64,000 bases of DNA, from positions 1,006,231-1,070,230 of the forward strand of contig KL647304.1 of NCBI GenBank assembly GCA_000727475.1. The letters run 5' to 3'. Under the pieces are notes generated by a model that did not search any database, had not been told where the DNA came from, and saw only the letters and a list, made by a program, of their open reading frames with translations. The DNA comes from Sarcocystis neurona (Eukaryota > Apicomplexa > Conoidasida > Eucoccidiorida > Sarcocystidae). The position numbers and the translations under genes are program-made. Below are positions 14,241 through 27,521 of this stretch, one piece after another; position 1 is the first letter of the stretch, and each line of letters opens with the position of its first letter.

Positions 14241-15780
14241 CAAGATATAGGGAAGCAGTAGAAAGTTCACGAAGTTTCGCGCGCACACGTACATCCCACG
14301 CGACAGGGGCTTCACAGGGATATGTGTGTACGCGTACCTTTCATGCTGCATTGAGGGAGGCGCGTGATATAATCTCGGATAGACAGCCGCGTACGCGTAC
14401 ATGTGTGGACGCACGCAAACCGACAAATTTATCTCGTAGATTTCGTCCACTTGTTTGCTGCCATACTGCTTCTGCCAACACCACCTAGTTTGACAGGAGG
14501 ATCTGGTAAGGCAAAGAGGGGACAGACATTAATGTAGACATGGAACTGACCTGTCGATTTTCAAGAAATCTCTCCCCCTCTCTTCCCTCTTTTCAATCCT
14601 TGCCGAAAAGACTCAAGATCTGCATTTGAAATACAGAAGAGTTCTACTTTTTTTCTCCTTTCCCTGCATCATCAAAACCCGCAGGTCCAGGGCGCTTTTG
14701 CGTCGAACGTCAGAGGTGTGCCAAGCGAAACAAATGCCCGATGTTGTATTTAGCACCTCTACGCCTCTTCTTCGTAGAAGGAATTTTATTCTCACCCCGT
14801 GTTTGTGCGTACTCTTGGTGTCTTTAGAAGGAAATGCACTTGATCCTGCGACTTTTTCGTGGTGACTGTCATTTGCAAGAAAGTTCCTCTGCCCAGGATC
14901 CGTGGGTGGAAGTGTAGTAGAGTGTGCAAGTCTTTTGTCTGTGCTCCCCCTTTGAATCTTTGTGTTCCTCTCACGCATTTTTCCTGCACAGTTGAACAAC
15001 GCTCACATCTAGAGAACCAGACAACGCTTATATCTGTCCTACATTGCAGCAGAACTTGGACATCCTCGCAGATGCTGTTGCACAACAGCATCTGTCCACA
15101 GAGGAGGCACGCCTTTCCTGGGCAACTGTTTAGCTTCCTGCGTCTTTGCGTGTCTATATTTTTGTTGAAATTTTCCAGGAACAGGCGAATAGGGGTCTAC
15201 TCTGCTGAGAGAACACGGGTAGATATAGATACACATGTATATGTGTAAAAGCTCGTATGCAGTCGCCCGTGGTACACGGTGTAGCCCAGACTTCGTTCGT
15301 AGAGAACCACACTCCCACGTCGGCAGTTTCTTCTCCTCCTCCTGCCCTCCCGTTCCTCTCTGCTTGCTGTTTCTTTGCTTGCTGTTGTTTGTTTGTCAGA
15401 GTTAATTCTCAGTGTCCGTACGGAAATCTGCGTGGGACGTGACTGAAATCACTACCAAATCATCAAACCGATTTTTTCTTTAGCGGCTGCTTTACTGGGG
15501 AAGCAGCTCTGTAGATTTTCATCTTTCCTTGTGGTTTTGTGTGTGTACATGTGTACGTACCATCCCGTGTCGGTCTGTATGTTTCTCTACTGCCACACAC
15601 GTCGACCATCTCTCCAGAAGAAAGACGCCCGTTTTTTCCGCCGCCAAGAAAAAAAGGAAGGCAGAAAAGGGGAAGAATCTAGCAGGGGGTTCACCGGCGT
15701 ACTGACAAATGTATGTGAGTGTATACACACTGTTCCCTGTGTATATCTACATACGGCACTCCCCGTTGTGCATTCAGGAC

Positions 15781-15821
<41 letters not shown>

Positions 15822-15870
15822 TATGTATAGTAGATATATATAGTATACTATATATACTATTATTATATAT
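14241..15870 (+). other. intergenic or intronic DNA, one weak candidate exon
   Basis: Mostly unique sequence of mixed composition. At 15053-15130 a short acidic helical reading (DILADAVAQQHLSTEEARL) follows a CATTGCAGCAG acceptor and ends at a TAG. It could be a terminal exon of the proline-rich gene, but its phase does not fit the neighbours well. From 15780 a TA run leads into the assembly gap. Confidence 0.4.
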
Positions 15871-16284
15871 NNNNNNNNNNNNNNNNNNNNNNNNNNNNNN
15901 NNNNNNNNNNNNNNNNNNNNNNNNNNNNNNNNNNNNNNNNNNNNNNNNNNNNNNNNNNNNNNNNNNNNNNNNNNNNNNNNNNNNNNNNNNNNNNNNNNNN
16001 NNNNNNNNNNNNNNNNNNNNNNNNNNNNNNNNNNNNNNNNNNNNNNNNNNNNNNNNNNNNNNNNNNNNNNNNNNNNNNNNNNNNNNNNNNNNNNNNNNNN
16101 NNNNNNNNNNNNNNNNNNNNNNNNNNNNNNNNNNNNNNNNNNNNNNNNNNNNNNNNNNNNNNNNNNNNNNNNNNNNNNNNNNNNNNNNNNNNNNNNNNNN
16201 NNNNNNNNNNNNNNNNNNNNNNNNNNNNNNNNNNNNNNNNNNNNNNNNNNNNNNNNNNNNNNNNNNNNNNNNNNNNNNNNNNNN
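15871..16284. other. assembly gap (414 N)
   Basis: A run of N bounded on both sides by TA-rich microsatellite. Open frames crossing it are artefacts of the N run. Confidence 0.99.
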
Positions 16285-16493
16285 TATTTATTATATGTAT
16301 ATACATATATATGTATGTATCTATGTATAGATACACATATGTCTATCTATCTATATATATATATATACATCTATACGTATATATATATCTATATGTATAT
16401 ATATATGTATATTTATATGTATATATATATATATATGTGCTCTGTGCACGGCGTGACTTCCTTTGCTGCTGCTTTGGGTGGTTTGGTCTGCAG

Positions 16494-16532
16494 CATCGAT
16501 TTGCGCCGAACGGATGCAACAGGCACAGGAAG
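16494..16532 (+). CDS. large split gene, candidate exon C
   Basis: After GGTCTGCAG, a 39-base segment read in phase 1 gives SICAERMQQAQE and ends at a GTATCG donor, also phase 1. Joined to the next exon (17834) the helix continues as QAQEEHAAALKEAL. It is short and the donor is ordinary, so support comes mainly from phase and helix continuity. The same bases are also open in a longer Ser/Gln-rich frame. Confidence 0.35.
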
Positions 16533-16599
16533 GTATCGTTGCGGCAGCAGCAACTACCCGGACGCGCGCGGTCCCACAGCCACACGGCTACGACAGCTC

Positions 16600-17040
16600 G
16601 CCGACGTGACAACAGCAGCCACAGCAGCCGCTGGGGGCAGAGCGACAGACGTAATTGACAAATGTGGAGGCGGCAGCAGCAGGCCGCCCCAGCACCAAGC
16701 CACGGCATACGTAGCAGAGGCAGAAGAAAAAGCAGTGGCTCAACAGAAATGGCGGCAGAGCCAGCAGCGAAGTCAGGCTACCAGCATCGACAGTAGCGTT
16801 GGACGCAGCAGTCGTAGTCGCAGCAGCAACAGCAGTTGCGTCGGCAGTAGCAGTTGTAGTCGGGGCAGCAGCGGAAATAGCGTCGGCAGCAGCAGTCAAA
16901 GTCGCGGCAACAGCAGCACCAGTAGCGTCGGCAGCAGCCCAGTCGCAATCGCAGCAGCAGGAGCAGTAGTAGCGTCGGCAGCAACTCAGTCGCAGTTGCA
17001 GCAACAGCAGCAGCAGCCTCGGCAGCAGCAGGTGTGTAAC
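16600..17040 (+). repeat. CAG/GCA-rich triplet block with ~50 bp minisatellite
   Basis: Imperfect CAG/GCA repeats with recurring AGTAGCGTCGGCAGCAG units. One frame stays open through the whole block (16315-17202) and would encode Ser/Gln/Ala runs with VAEAEEKAVAQQKWRQ before them. It may be a coding homopolymer-type repeat, as common in eimeriid proteins, or intronic. The block ends at CAGCAGCAG|GTGTGT, a possible donor. Confidence 0.75.
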
Positions 17041-17833
17041 AGTAGCAGACCTTACAGCAGCACATCAGGGAGCTGCACGTTCGACCGTCTGTGTATTCTC
17101 TGTGTGCTCGCGTCTCTGCTTGAGAAACATGTAGCTGCCTTAGTTGCCGAGAAATACGGGGGAAAACCAGACTGTTCCGCACGTGCATGCCTGTGTGGAT
17201 GACTTCAGAAAGGTTGGAGGAAGACGTGCATCTTCCTGGTTCGAAAATGTCGGTGGATGCCTTCTCTGTAGAGACGGCGACCCACACATATGTACAACAA
17301 TACGTCTGTCAAGTGCACAGACGTCAAGAGCACTTTTTCACACATAAAGAGAGTATGTTCACTGGTAAAAAGTAAGCAGACAAACTCTATATGTGGGCTC
17401 GAGTCGTAGGACGAAGCTGCAGCTAGACGTGCGCGGTTTTTTCTCAGCACTGGTGTATCTCCGGGTGTGTCTCTCCTGTGGACCCCTGCAGCACAGAGAC
17501 AGATCTTCCCACACAGAATTAGTAAAAGTCGCATCTGTTCTCTCTTTCTCTCGCCCAGTCTCTGCGAAGCGGGTCCACTGCTCCTGCCGCTTCCCCAACA
17601 ACGACGCCAGCAGGTTCCTCCCCCCTTCTGCCCAGCAGGCGTACGCACACGTGCATACCTCCCCACTCCCCCGTATGCACATATTTATATATGTGTGTGT
17701 ACATATGCATCAACGCAAACGACCTATTAGCGTACGATTGAGACTGCAAACACCGTTCTCTTTTCTTCTTCCACGACTGTGGAAGAGCTCACTTATGTTC
17801 TTTTTCTTCTTCTGCTGTCCCTCCCTGTCGCAG

Positions 17834-18067
17834 AGCATGCAGCAGCGTTAAAGGAAGCTCTGCGCGTTGTAGATGCTGCTGCAACACCAAGTGGCTGCCT
17901 CGGCGCGCTTGAATCCATGTGGGAGCCGCCGTTTACTTTCTTTCCCCACCACATGCGGCACGTCAAGGAAGCAGTTGATATTTTTCTTGCCACCAATGTG
18001 TTGCTGCAGCGCCTGCGCGCACGTCTCGCTTCTATGGAACAGGAGGCCGGCAAATACATCCATAGCC
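17834..18067 (+). CDS. large split gene, exon D
   Basis: Bounded by CCCTGTCGCAG and a GTACGT donor; starts and ends in phase 1 (234 bases, multiple of three). It encodes about 78 residues: an Ala-rich helix (HAAALKEALRVVDAAA), an aromatic/His stretch (MWEPPFTFFPHHMRHVKEA) and a long basic/hydrophobic helix (LATNVLLQRLRARLASMEQ). The composition is ordinary globular or helical protein and clearly different from the surrounding low-complexity frames. It was not recognised. It joins in frame to the exon at 23663. Confidence 0.82.
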
Positions 18068-18219
18068 GTACGTTTCCACATGAAGTAAGGGAGAGAAATG
18101 CCGGCGTCTACTTATTAGATACATATATATATATATTTATGTGCGCATGCACCTGTTTTAAATATACGGAGACGTGCAGGTGTGGATATCGTCTTACGTA
18201 TGGTGGCCTACAGGCACTC

Positions 18220-18424
18220 AGGCATATACATATATATATATATATATACCGAGAGAGAGAGAGCGAGATAGAGAGAGAGAAAGCGAGAGACAAAACATAC
18301 GCATTCCTCTGCATGTGTGGGCCTCACGTCATCCACATATTTATATATATGTATATATACACGTAGATATGTGTATAGGAAGAGAGAGCGACAGACAAAG
18401 CATAGACATTCTCTGCGTGTGTCA

Positions 18425-18459
<35 letters not shown>

Positions 18460-18620
18460 CCCTCTGCACGTCTGGGTGCGCAGGCACTCGAACACATACA
18501 TATATATATATGTATATATATGTATGTATATACATATGTATATATATATAGAGAGAGAGAGAGAGGGGGAGAGGAAGAGAACGCATTCCCTGCTTATGTA
18601 GGCCTAAGTGCAGTCAGACA
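18220..18620. repeat. ~130 bp compound tandem repeat (TA run, GA run, unique word)
   Basis: Three units share the order TA run, AGAGAGAG run, CATTC(T/C)CTG-like word, then GGCCT or GTGTC, and again TA. Units begin near 18222, 18360 and 18500. It lies in the intron after exon D. Confidence 0.7.
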
Positions 18621-19129
18621 TACATACACTGAGTTATGTGCAGTTGTAAAAATATGTGAAGCTTTTTCTGCTTCTTCTATCCGCGTGCCTGTATAGTAAG
18701 TGCGTGGCACGCAAGTCCATAGTGAAGTACCATTACGCGCGTGCACACAGAAGAAACTGCGGCAGCAGGTCTCCCTTCCGCTTTGTTTTTGGCTGCCTCA
18801 AGGCGGCAGCAACTAGCGATGAAGAGAGAGATAGAGGCAGGTTTTTGGTCTGTGGAGGTTTCGCTCCCGAAGAGGTAGAGAAAGAGGTGATTTCTTTTTT
18901 AGAGGGACAGAAAAGTTTTCCTTCCCGGCAGCGAGGGAGAGATGGAGAGACAATTGCACGTTCAAAGGGGAGAGAAACGTTGTTCTTTCGAAGAGAGAAC
19001 AAGTCTTTTTTCGAGAGGCATCCAGCTCAAAAGTACACTTGTTTGTGAGGATGGTCTGACACAGCGACAAAAGTGAGAGAGAAAAGGCTGAAGTAGAAAA
19101 GGCTGAGTCACACTTGCTGCTGTGCGCCC

Positions 19130-19480
19130 CGCCTTCTTGCCGATATGCAGCGCCTTCTTCCAGCTGTGTCCACTTCGCGGTGCTGCTGGCACATACGTTG
19201 GGACGGATGCTGCACCTGACTCACGTGCTGCAGCAGCTGCTGCTGTGCCGCTTCAATACTGCTGGTGTAGTTGCTGCTTTGTTGCTGTTGATGTTGCACC
19301 TGCTGCTGCTGTTGGCGACAGCGCTGCTGGCGCCGCTTCTGACAGCGGTGCCGCAGATGCCGGCGTTGCTGCGCAGTTGTTTTTCTGCCTGCCAAGGGGT
19401 CCTCCTGCTGCTGTTGAATTTTTGTGTTGCCGCCGGGATAGAGCTGCCCTGCTGCTCCGGTGGCTGCATCCGAGAGCCCG
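19130..19480 (+). repeat. CTG-rich triplet block (reverse complement of CAG)
   Basis: GCTGCTG/TGCTGC repeats on the + strand. Two + frames are open (Leu-rich and Ala-rich) and a Gln-rich frame is open on the - strand. None has clear splice support, so I treat it as an intronic or uncertain coding triplet tract. It is the opposite strand sense to the CAG block at 16600. Confidence 0.75.
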
Positions 19481-19795
19481 AATTCTGAAAAGTTGCAGGT
19501 GTGCTTCTTTCCCTCATGTTGACTTTATCGGGACTTCCTTTCTCTTCGGTGTCCTGCTGCTTCAGCGGGAGAAATTGCACAAGCCAAACGGTTCATAAAC
19601 GAACGTAAGTCAAAGGCTTCGTCTTCCTAGCCAAGCACCGCAACACCTGCTCCTGCCATTACTACTTCTTCCATCACTACTCCTAGTACTGTCACGTTGA
19701 CACTCCCCCTCGTGAGAACAGCGCTGTTCTTTCTTGGGAAAACTATAAATGTGTATCTATATACATATATGTATATATATGTGTATGTATGTAAA

Positions 19796-20046
19796 CGTAT
19801 GCTTATAGGTATATATAACTGCATCAATACATATATATATATGTATAGGTATGTGAACATATGTTTATATGTATATACAACTGCATCAGTACATATATAT
19901 ATATATATATGTATGTATGTGAACATATGTTTGCATGTATATATAACTGCATTAGTACATATATATATATATATATACATACATATTTGTGTGTATGTAT
20001 ATGAACATATGTTTATATGTATATATAACTGCATCAATACATATAC
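19796..20046. repeat. ~64 bp tandem repeat, four copies
   Basis: Each unit contains GTATATATAACTGCATCA, a TA run and GTATGTGAACATATGTTT. Copies start near 19808, 19869, 19935 and 20020. It is intronic. Confidence 0.85.
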
Positions 20047-20509
20047 CTATATATATATATATAAATACTTAAGCATATGCATACACATGTATACACGTAC
20101 ATACCCGTGTGGATCAGTACGTGTATGCACGTGTAAATATTGTATATATATCTGTATGTGCATATACATACACATACAGGCATCAGGACGCATGTAAATC
20201 TGTGTATAGGTTTGTATACATATATACCTGTATATGTGTGTACCATTTTTTTCGAGAAGTGGGCCTCGTTGACACTCCTCATGTACTGTTCGCACAGAAA
20301 CTTTGCTCCCCATCATCTCTTCACAAACGCTTCTGTTTTTCCCTTTTTGGTCCTGCTACTACCGCTACTTTTCTCCTACTTCTGCGTGTCTGTCTAGCTG
20401 TTCCTGGTGCTGCTGCTGTTATTCATGCCACAGCCGTGACAGCCGTTGCAGGAACACAAACGACTATAAATCCTCTCACTATCCACACACTGCTGCTATA
20501 GTAGTCCCA

Positions 20510-22250
20510 CCTATTCCACAACGACCACTTCTAGTGCTACTCTTCCTACTGCTAAGACATTACTACGACTACGACTACTACTGCTTATATATGAGTGCCA
20601 TATTCATACTACTACTGCTAATGCTGCCATTACTACTCTCCCTATTGCTAATACATTACTAGTCAACGACTGCTACTACTAATGCTTGTACATGAGTGCC
20701 ATACTCCTACTACTACTGCTACTGCTGCCATTCCTACTCTTCATAGTGCTAATGTACTAGTACTATACTACTACTACTACTGGTACTACTGCTACTACTA
20801 CTACTACTGGTACTACTACTACTACTACTACTACTGGTACTACTACTACTGGTACTACTACTACTGCTACTACTACTACTATTGCTACTACTGCTGACAT
20901 ATGAGTGCTATACTCCTCCTACTACCGCTACTGCCTTTAATACTAGTCTTCCTACTGCTAGGACATTACTAGTCGACGACTCGTACCGCTACTACTACTA
21001 CTACTACTGCTACGGCCCAGATGTGAATGCTATACTTCTCCTGCTACTGCTCCTCCTTCACCTACTGCCACTGCTGCTCTTACTCCTGAAGACATAGTAC
21101 CGCTGCGGCTGCTTCTACCACTCTCACTTGTGTGACGACTAGGAAGACGAATACCGCGCTCGTGTGGCTGTAGGAGGAACTCGTTTTCCTTCTCTGCTGG
21201 TGCTACTCTCCTGCAACTTTCTTCCACCACGGGTTGTACCGGAACCGTCGCACGAAAACAGAAACGTCTGTTCTGTTCTACTTATCTAACGCAAAGAAGT
21301 CCTCCCACGTCATACGGGTGTCCTCCTATTACTCCTTTGCTGGGCGGTGGCTCTCCCTCCTTCAAACGTGATGTTCCGGAAGCGCTGCAGCACCTGCTTT
21401 TTTGCCACGAGACTCCTTGAATGCTGCCTTACCTCTTTACGACGCTATCAGCTGCCCCTCTCTACTACTTCCTCTCCTATACAACGACTCTTACGAAGGC
21501 ACACTAGTAAATATTTACGTTCCAGACTACTCCTATTACGCAGACACACTCTCACTACCACTAATACTTCTCCTACTATTACTTATACTTTGTAGCCACA
21601 CTACTAGAACTACTGCTGCTCCTACTGCACTACTACTACTATTACTATTACTACTACTATTACTACTACTATTACTACTACTACTATTACTACTACTACT
21701 ATTACTACTACTACTATTACTACTACGCCTATGAAGGGGGATGCTGCTAAATATTTATGTACAGCACGACTCCTCCTATGCGGCAAGGCTGCTGCTACAA
21801 GTATTCCTCCTCCTCTTCCTACTGCTGCTACTACCTACTACTGAGGCTGGCACTACTGCTACTATGAACATGTACTATTAGATTTTTACATAGTGGACGA
21901 ATCCTGCTATGCGTCCGCACTGCTACTACAAGTATGCCTCCTATTACTACTACTACTACTACTACAACTACGACTACTACAACTGCGACTACTACAACTG
22001 CGACTCCTACTATACTACCATACTATCACTACAACTAATAGTAGACGACCCGTACTACTATACTACAACTACTACTATTGCCACTACTACGACTACTACT
22101 GCTACTACCACCTTTTTCTGCTTCTCCTACTACTATTACTACTACTACTGCTACCACTAACAGTGGTACTACATTTACGTTCTTTATTTCTATTACTATT
22201 CCTACCTCTACAACGTCTATTTCTCTACTGTTACTCCTACTACTACTGCC
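20510..22250. repeat. ~1.7 kb (CTA)n/(TAC)n trinucleotide region with higher-order units
   Basis: Dominated by ACTACTACT runs with CTGCTACTG variants. A longer unit recurs near 20590, 20690, 20897 and 21018, with ATGAGTGC(C/T)ATACTCCT-like words followed by TGCTAATAC or TGCTAGGACATTACTAG. Leu/Tyr-rich open frames across it are repeat readings. Confidence 0.9.
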
Positions 22251-22869
22251 TCATCTTGTTCATCGAGGTACTCCTATGACAAGCCGATCCACCCACGTGT
22301 ACTGCTGCTTCGACACGTGGTGTCCGTTCTCGTGACACTCTGGTACGCAAATGCATTTCTCTCGTGTGTACTATAGACACATATCTATAGCTACAAATGC
22401 ATATATATATATATAGTTATTTGAATCTTGTGAGGAAATCCCGTCACGACTGCTTCTGCTGCGTCTACAACTCATGTTTTTTGCTTCTCTCGCAGCCCTT
22501 CTCCACAGAAACGCATCCACATACATGTATTTGTACGGTAGTTTGCACGCAAGTATACAAGTACTTCATACATGTATGCATTTGGAACCTTCAAAAACGC
22601 ATTGTGTGTGTGGTGTTGCCTCTCTGCCTCTCACTCGTTAGTAAAAGCGAACGTGCAATTTTCCTCTAAACTATCTGCGTGTGTGGGTCACCGACACTCG
22701 CAGCAAAAAACGTTGCTCTTTGAGAGAATTGCTAGTAGAACATGGAGCCCCCTGTAATCTTCTCCGTCTCATTTTGTCTTCAAGTCGGTTATAAGTGCTG
22801 CTTGAGAATCTTCAGTGGAATCCCGGGGCCTCTCTTTTCTTCCCTGGTTCTTTTTCATTGGTTGGCTGT

Positions 22870-23662
22870 TTTTCTTTGACGAAGAGACGAGACCTCCTTT
22901 CTGTGACGGCTGCCCGGACGCCCCTCTCTCTCGACGTCCTCCTCCCATCCGCCTCCCTTCCCATTTATCTTTTCTTTTTTCCTGTCACTTGTTCTTCTCT
23001 TTCATGTTCTGGAGTCATCACCACTCTGGGAAGACGCATGTTTTGACGGTTTGTTTCTTCTTCGTGCTTTCTCTCTTTTAGAGTCGGTGGTCGTCGTCTT
23101 CTCCGTTCTCCTGCACATTCTTTTCTTTGTCTCTTTTTCGTGCTCTTTTCCCTCTTGACTCCGTATCTTTCTTTTTGTCTCTGTCTCTTTTCTCTTTTCT
23201 AATTTTGCCCCCTCTGCTTCTCCTTCTCTTCCCGTTTCTCTGGCTTTTTCTCTGTGTCCCCCTTCTCTTCTTCCCGTCCCATTTCTCCTTTTCTCACGTT
23301 TTCCCCCACCCTATCTTCTCTCTCTTTTCCGCTTCCTGTTGCCCTCTCCTCTTCTCTCCGTCGCTTTCTCTCTCCCTTTCGCTTTCTCTTTTCCTCTCCC
23401 TTTCTGCCTGTCCTTCTCCTTCCGTTAAATCTCCCCCTTTCTCTGTGTTTCTCTTCCCCCTTTCCTTTCTCTTTTTCTCTAGCTCTCCCGTTTCTCCCTT
23501 CCTCTTTTGAACTTCTCGCCTTCTTCTTCTTGAGTGAACAAACCCTTTGCATCGCCAGTCCACCACCGCGTCTCTGTTCCTCCTTGTCCCTTCTCTCTCT
23601 CTGTTTCTCCACTGCACCAACCCGGTCCCGCGCACTCTCTGCCTGTTTCGCTTTTCTTTTAG
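22870..23662 (+). repeat. ~0.8 kb polypyrimidine tract ending at an exon acceptor
   Basis: Almost continuous C/T on the + strand (TTCTCTTTTC, CCTTTCTCTC words) that ends exactly at the CTTTTCTTTTAG acceptor of exon E. Confidence 0.85.
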
Positions 23663-23824
23663 CTGTGGAGGCCGGCAGCATTGTCAAAGAAATCGACGGC
23701 AAGAATAATCTTGGTGCGAGAGTCTCCAGCGTCAGCGTGGTAACTGCGACAGAAGCGAGTCTTGAACAACGCGGCGGGAAGCTGCGTCAAGTAAAATTGC
23801 CGCTCGTCAAAACGTTTGAACCTG
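23663..23824 (+). CDS. large split gene, exon E
   Basis: 162 bases, phase 1 at both ends. It starts right after a long pyrimidine tract and encodes about 54 residues (VEAGSIVKEIDGKNNLGAR, then VSVVTATEASLEQRGGKLRQ and LPLVKTFEP). A stronger-looking donor (CAA|GTAAAA near 23790) would give a phase-0 end. The phase-1 end at 23824 (G|GTCTGT) is preferred because it joins in frame to the exon at 25594. Not recognised. Confidence 0.68.
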
Positions 23825-23849
23825 GTCTGTCACTTTGTCTCACCCAGGG

Positions 23850-24045
23850 TTGCTGCCACAGTAGCAGTAGCAGAGGTAGCCGCAGTCGTAGCAGGACCTG
23901 TAGGAGTAGCAGCAGCTGCAATAGTAGCAGTAGCAGTAGTAGCCCCAGTAGGGAGTGTCGTACTACTACTAGTGGTAAAGTAGTAGTACAAGTAGTAGTG
24001 GGAGTAGTAGTAGTAGTTTTTGTATTTGTACTAGGAGGGGTGGGA
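23850..24045 (+). repeat. AGT/AGC triplet tract (reverse complement sense of the CTA region)
   Basis: AGTAGCAGTAG and GTAGTAGTAG repeats directly after exon E. Its strand sense is opposite to that of the CTA block at 20.5-22.2 kb. Confidence 0.85.
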
Positions 24046-25593
24046 CATTCCTGGTAGAGGCAGCGGACTGTCAAGAAATGAAGTGATGTTCTGTTTACTT
24101 CATGAGGTGAAAATTTCTCACTACAACAAGGCAATGGGGTCTTTTTGTTCACTGCTACGTGAAGTCACCACGAGGAAATATCTGATACACGCAGAGAGAA
24201 AATCGCCACTTCCTTCTTGAAAAGACACGGCTGCACGCTCGTGTGTACCTATTTCTCTCTGTATATATATATATGTATACATATGTATGTATACGGAAGA
24301 ACGTCAGTATGTGTCTGTAAATACATGTAGAATACTTTCTAAAGGTGGAAGGAAATCTGTCTATAAACTTTCGCAGGAATGTGGACAGAGACACCCGCAC
24401 ATATTAAGAACGATGGACTACGTAATCCTTCATCTAAAAGTATGCATGAATCTGCGTATATATATATATACACATACAAACATACATATGTTCATATATA
24501 TATACACACACGTGTGCATATATATATATATATATATACATATGTTTATATCTATGTATGTATGTATATATATATATATATATGCACTCAAGCATGTTTC
24601 TGTTGTGTCTGTGTTTTAGAGGATTTTTTGTAGAAGTACGAGTAGTGAAAGTACTACTTTACACCATGAAAGAAAACATCTGTGTTTTACGGAAAGACAA
24701 GTAGTTATAAAGAGCTCTTTGCTGCGACTTCCTGTATATGAGTATCTCTCTTCCATTTCTTCTCTCTGCTCCATTTCGCAGCCTGCAGAGACTTGCTATA
24801 CTCACAAAAAAGTCAGGGAACAGGCAATCCTCAGTAAACACGCACATACATATATGCACATATATATCTACTGTCAGTACACACACATATACATATATGT
24901 GTAAATGATTTTGTAGTAATTCTGCGTGTACGGCGCGACATTCCTGGTCCTTCTACGTCTTCGCACAGACTCGTAAGGGATGTTAATCGACTCTCACGCC
25001 CTCGAGTAGACGGGTGTGTATATCCACCGGTCCCTCAATACATCTACGTGGACGTATATTTGTTTAGATCTCTACACCGGGAGGGGAAACCTGCTAAGGA
25101 AATACCTGTAAAAAGACAACTTCTTCCGTCTCTTCCTGTCCCTGCAAGACTACGTATACATACGTGTGTGTGTGTCTGTGTGAACATGTTGAAGGAATAG
25201 GATATATATCGACGTATCTGTGGCCATACATACTTATATATTCCGAAGGGAAAGACGGTTAATACATATGTGCATACTTGTGTATGTGTGTGTGTCTGTA
25301 CGTTGAGTGGAACGGGTGGTCGTAGAGAGAACGAAAAACGGAGTGTAGTTCTGTCTTTATTTCTTGTCTATATATCTGCTTACGAGTATCTATGTGGACA
25401 TACTTTTGGCGTTTGAATTCCCTTTTCTGACTCCCTGCGGGTGGGACGATAAGGGGAGGAATCTTGGCTAGCCGTACGCAAAGACAGACGCTTCGGTCCC
25501 GCTGAGCGAAGGGAAGTCCCTCCTCCGCAAAACTTCTCTCGCGCGCGCCTGCTTTTGTTGCATGTGTCTGTGTGTGTGTTTATCTATCAAAAG

Positions 25594-25785
25594 GGACCGT
25601 TCTTCTTGTGGACCTTTGTCTCAAAGACTTCTGGAACGAATTCGAAATGATGCGGTCCCGAGACTTCGAGGAAATTCTCGCAATGTTGAAACAGAGAAAT
25701 TGGCTTCGTGGCTACGAAGCCGCAAGGAAAACCAAAAGCTGCTATGAGCTGTTCAAAGCGATGGAGTCCCGCACTCCTACGGGAC
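25594..25785 (+). CDS. large split gene, exon F
   Basis: 192 bases read in phase 1 at both ends, between a modest acceptor (CTATCAAAAG) and a C|GTACGA donor. It encodes VLLVDLCLKDFWNEFEMM, then RDFEEILAMLKQRNWLRGY and KTKSCYELFKAMESR, a soluble, helix-rich, charged segment. A second + frame and a - frame are also open over part of it, which lowers certainty. The phase chain to exons E and G supports this reading. Family not recognised. Confidence 0.62.
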
Positions 25786-26029
25786 GTACGACTTCCCACA
25801 CAAAAAAAAGTGGCACTTATAAGTCCTCAAAAAAGGCATCTACCTGCACCTCCTCTCCCTCTCTACAAACATACACAAACACGTATACACATATGTACAT
25901 TTCCCTACCTATCTACACTTGTATAGGTCATTTGTTCCTGTGGAACAAGGTGCGTGCACACATATACATATATATATATATATATGTATACATAGAAAAG
26001 CGTAGACGCGTTATATAAGAGTGAGGGTG

Positions 26030-27122
26030 CGCTCGTGTGTGTTCATATATATATATATATATTTATGTATGTACGGTTACACGTGTACACACGGATACAC
26101 GTGTAGACATATCTATATATATATATATATATATATATATGGTTGCGCTCATAAGTGTATAGGTACATGCCTGAGTACTCTGCTGTATGTGTGTGTGTAT
26201 ACGAATATATCTCGATATAGGCAAAGATTTACTTGTATGTCTCTATGTTTTAAGTGTGTATACACCCATACATACAGACGTCCTGGTATACGTAGAAGCA
26301 TCCATGTATCTACTTATATACATATATGTGTATATATACACATGTATAAGGATGTACATATGTGCTGGTGTGCGTGTATATATGTATATATATATATACA
26401 CATATACGCATACAAATATATGCATTTATATCTGTACAGTAGGGCACACATACTTACATATATAGATATATATATATATAGATGGATATATAGATAGGTA
26501 TGTACTTAAATACGTAGATGTATATGGGCGTGTGCGTTTAAGTGTTTGTTTCTGCGTGTATGTATCTGCCCACACAAGTGCACAAATATATACATTTTTA
26601 CATGTGTCTGTACATATATTTATATGTATATGTTTATACGTCGCTGTGCATGTACATGTATCGACAGATATGCGTATATAAATATGTGGACCTATGGACA
26701 CGTAGGTGTGCATATATATATATATATGTATATATATGTATATATATGTAGGTATTTGCAGGTGTATACACGTGTATGGATATATGGACCTGCCGACGTG
26801 TGGGAATATCGTCTAATACGCAGGTGCAAATACAAACATTTTGCTTTGTCACTTAAACTTTGTTAATAAGAAAAAATTCCTCACACTCTTTCCACAGCAC
26901 GCATATGTATACATACACAGAGATACACATGTATATATGTTTCTGACAGCAGGTACACATACATATATAAAGGTGTCTATGGATAATGATATGAATAGAT
27001 AGTTATGAATGTACAGAGATGCGTAGGCGCCTTCTTGCGATTCATTTGTTATTCGTTGTCGCAGCATGGATACTCCTGTAGTAGGTAGAATTACAGCACT
27101 CGCCCGTGGCGTGCATATATAT

Positions 27123-27160
<38 letters not shown>

Positions 27161-27489
27161 TTGTACATTAAGACCTACATATGTATGTATATTGTCTCTG
27201 ACCGTATACCTATACAAAAACGCCAACAGCTGTATGTGCACATGTGTTTATATGTAGCCAGGAGACGTGCATCCATCCATACACATATATATGCAAATAA
27301 TTTGTACTTCCAAATATCACTACATCTATATTTGTATTGTGTATACGTACATATCTATGTTAAAAGGCCAGCAGGTGTACCTACATGTATATATATATAT
27401 AGGTACATTCTAAGAACGCGAATATATGTGTAATAAGGGCAGGCACGTATATATATCTATATCTATGAATCTATGCATCTATCTATCTA

Positions 27490-27510
<21 letters not shown>
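26030..27510. repeat. TA/TG-rich intron region with mosaic short repeats
   Basis: Nearly all TATATA, TGTATA and ACACATAT words, including long perfect TA runs near 26115 and 27118 and a (TC)n run near 27490. No exon seen. Confidence 0.8.
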
Positions 27511-27521
<11 letters not shown>

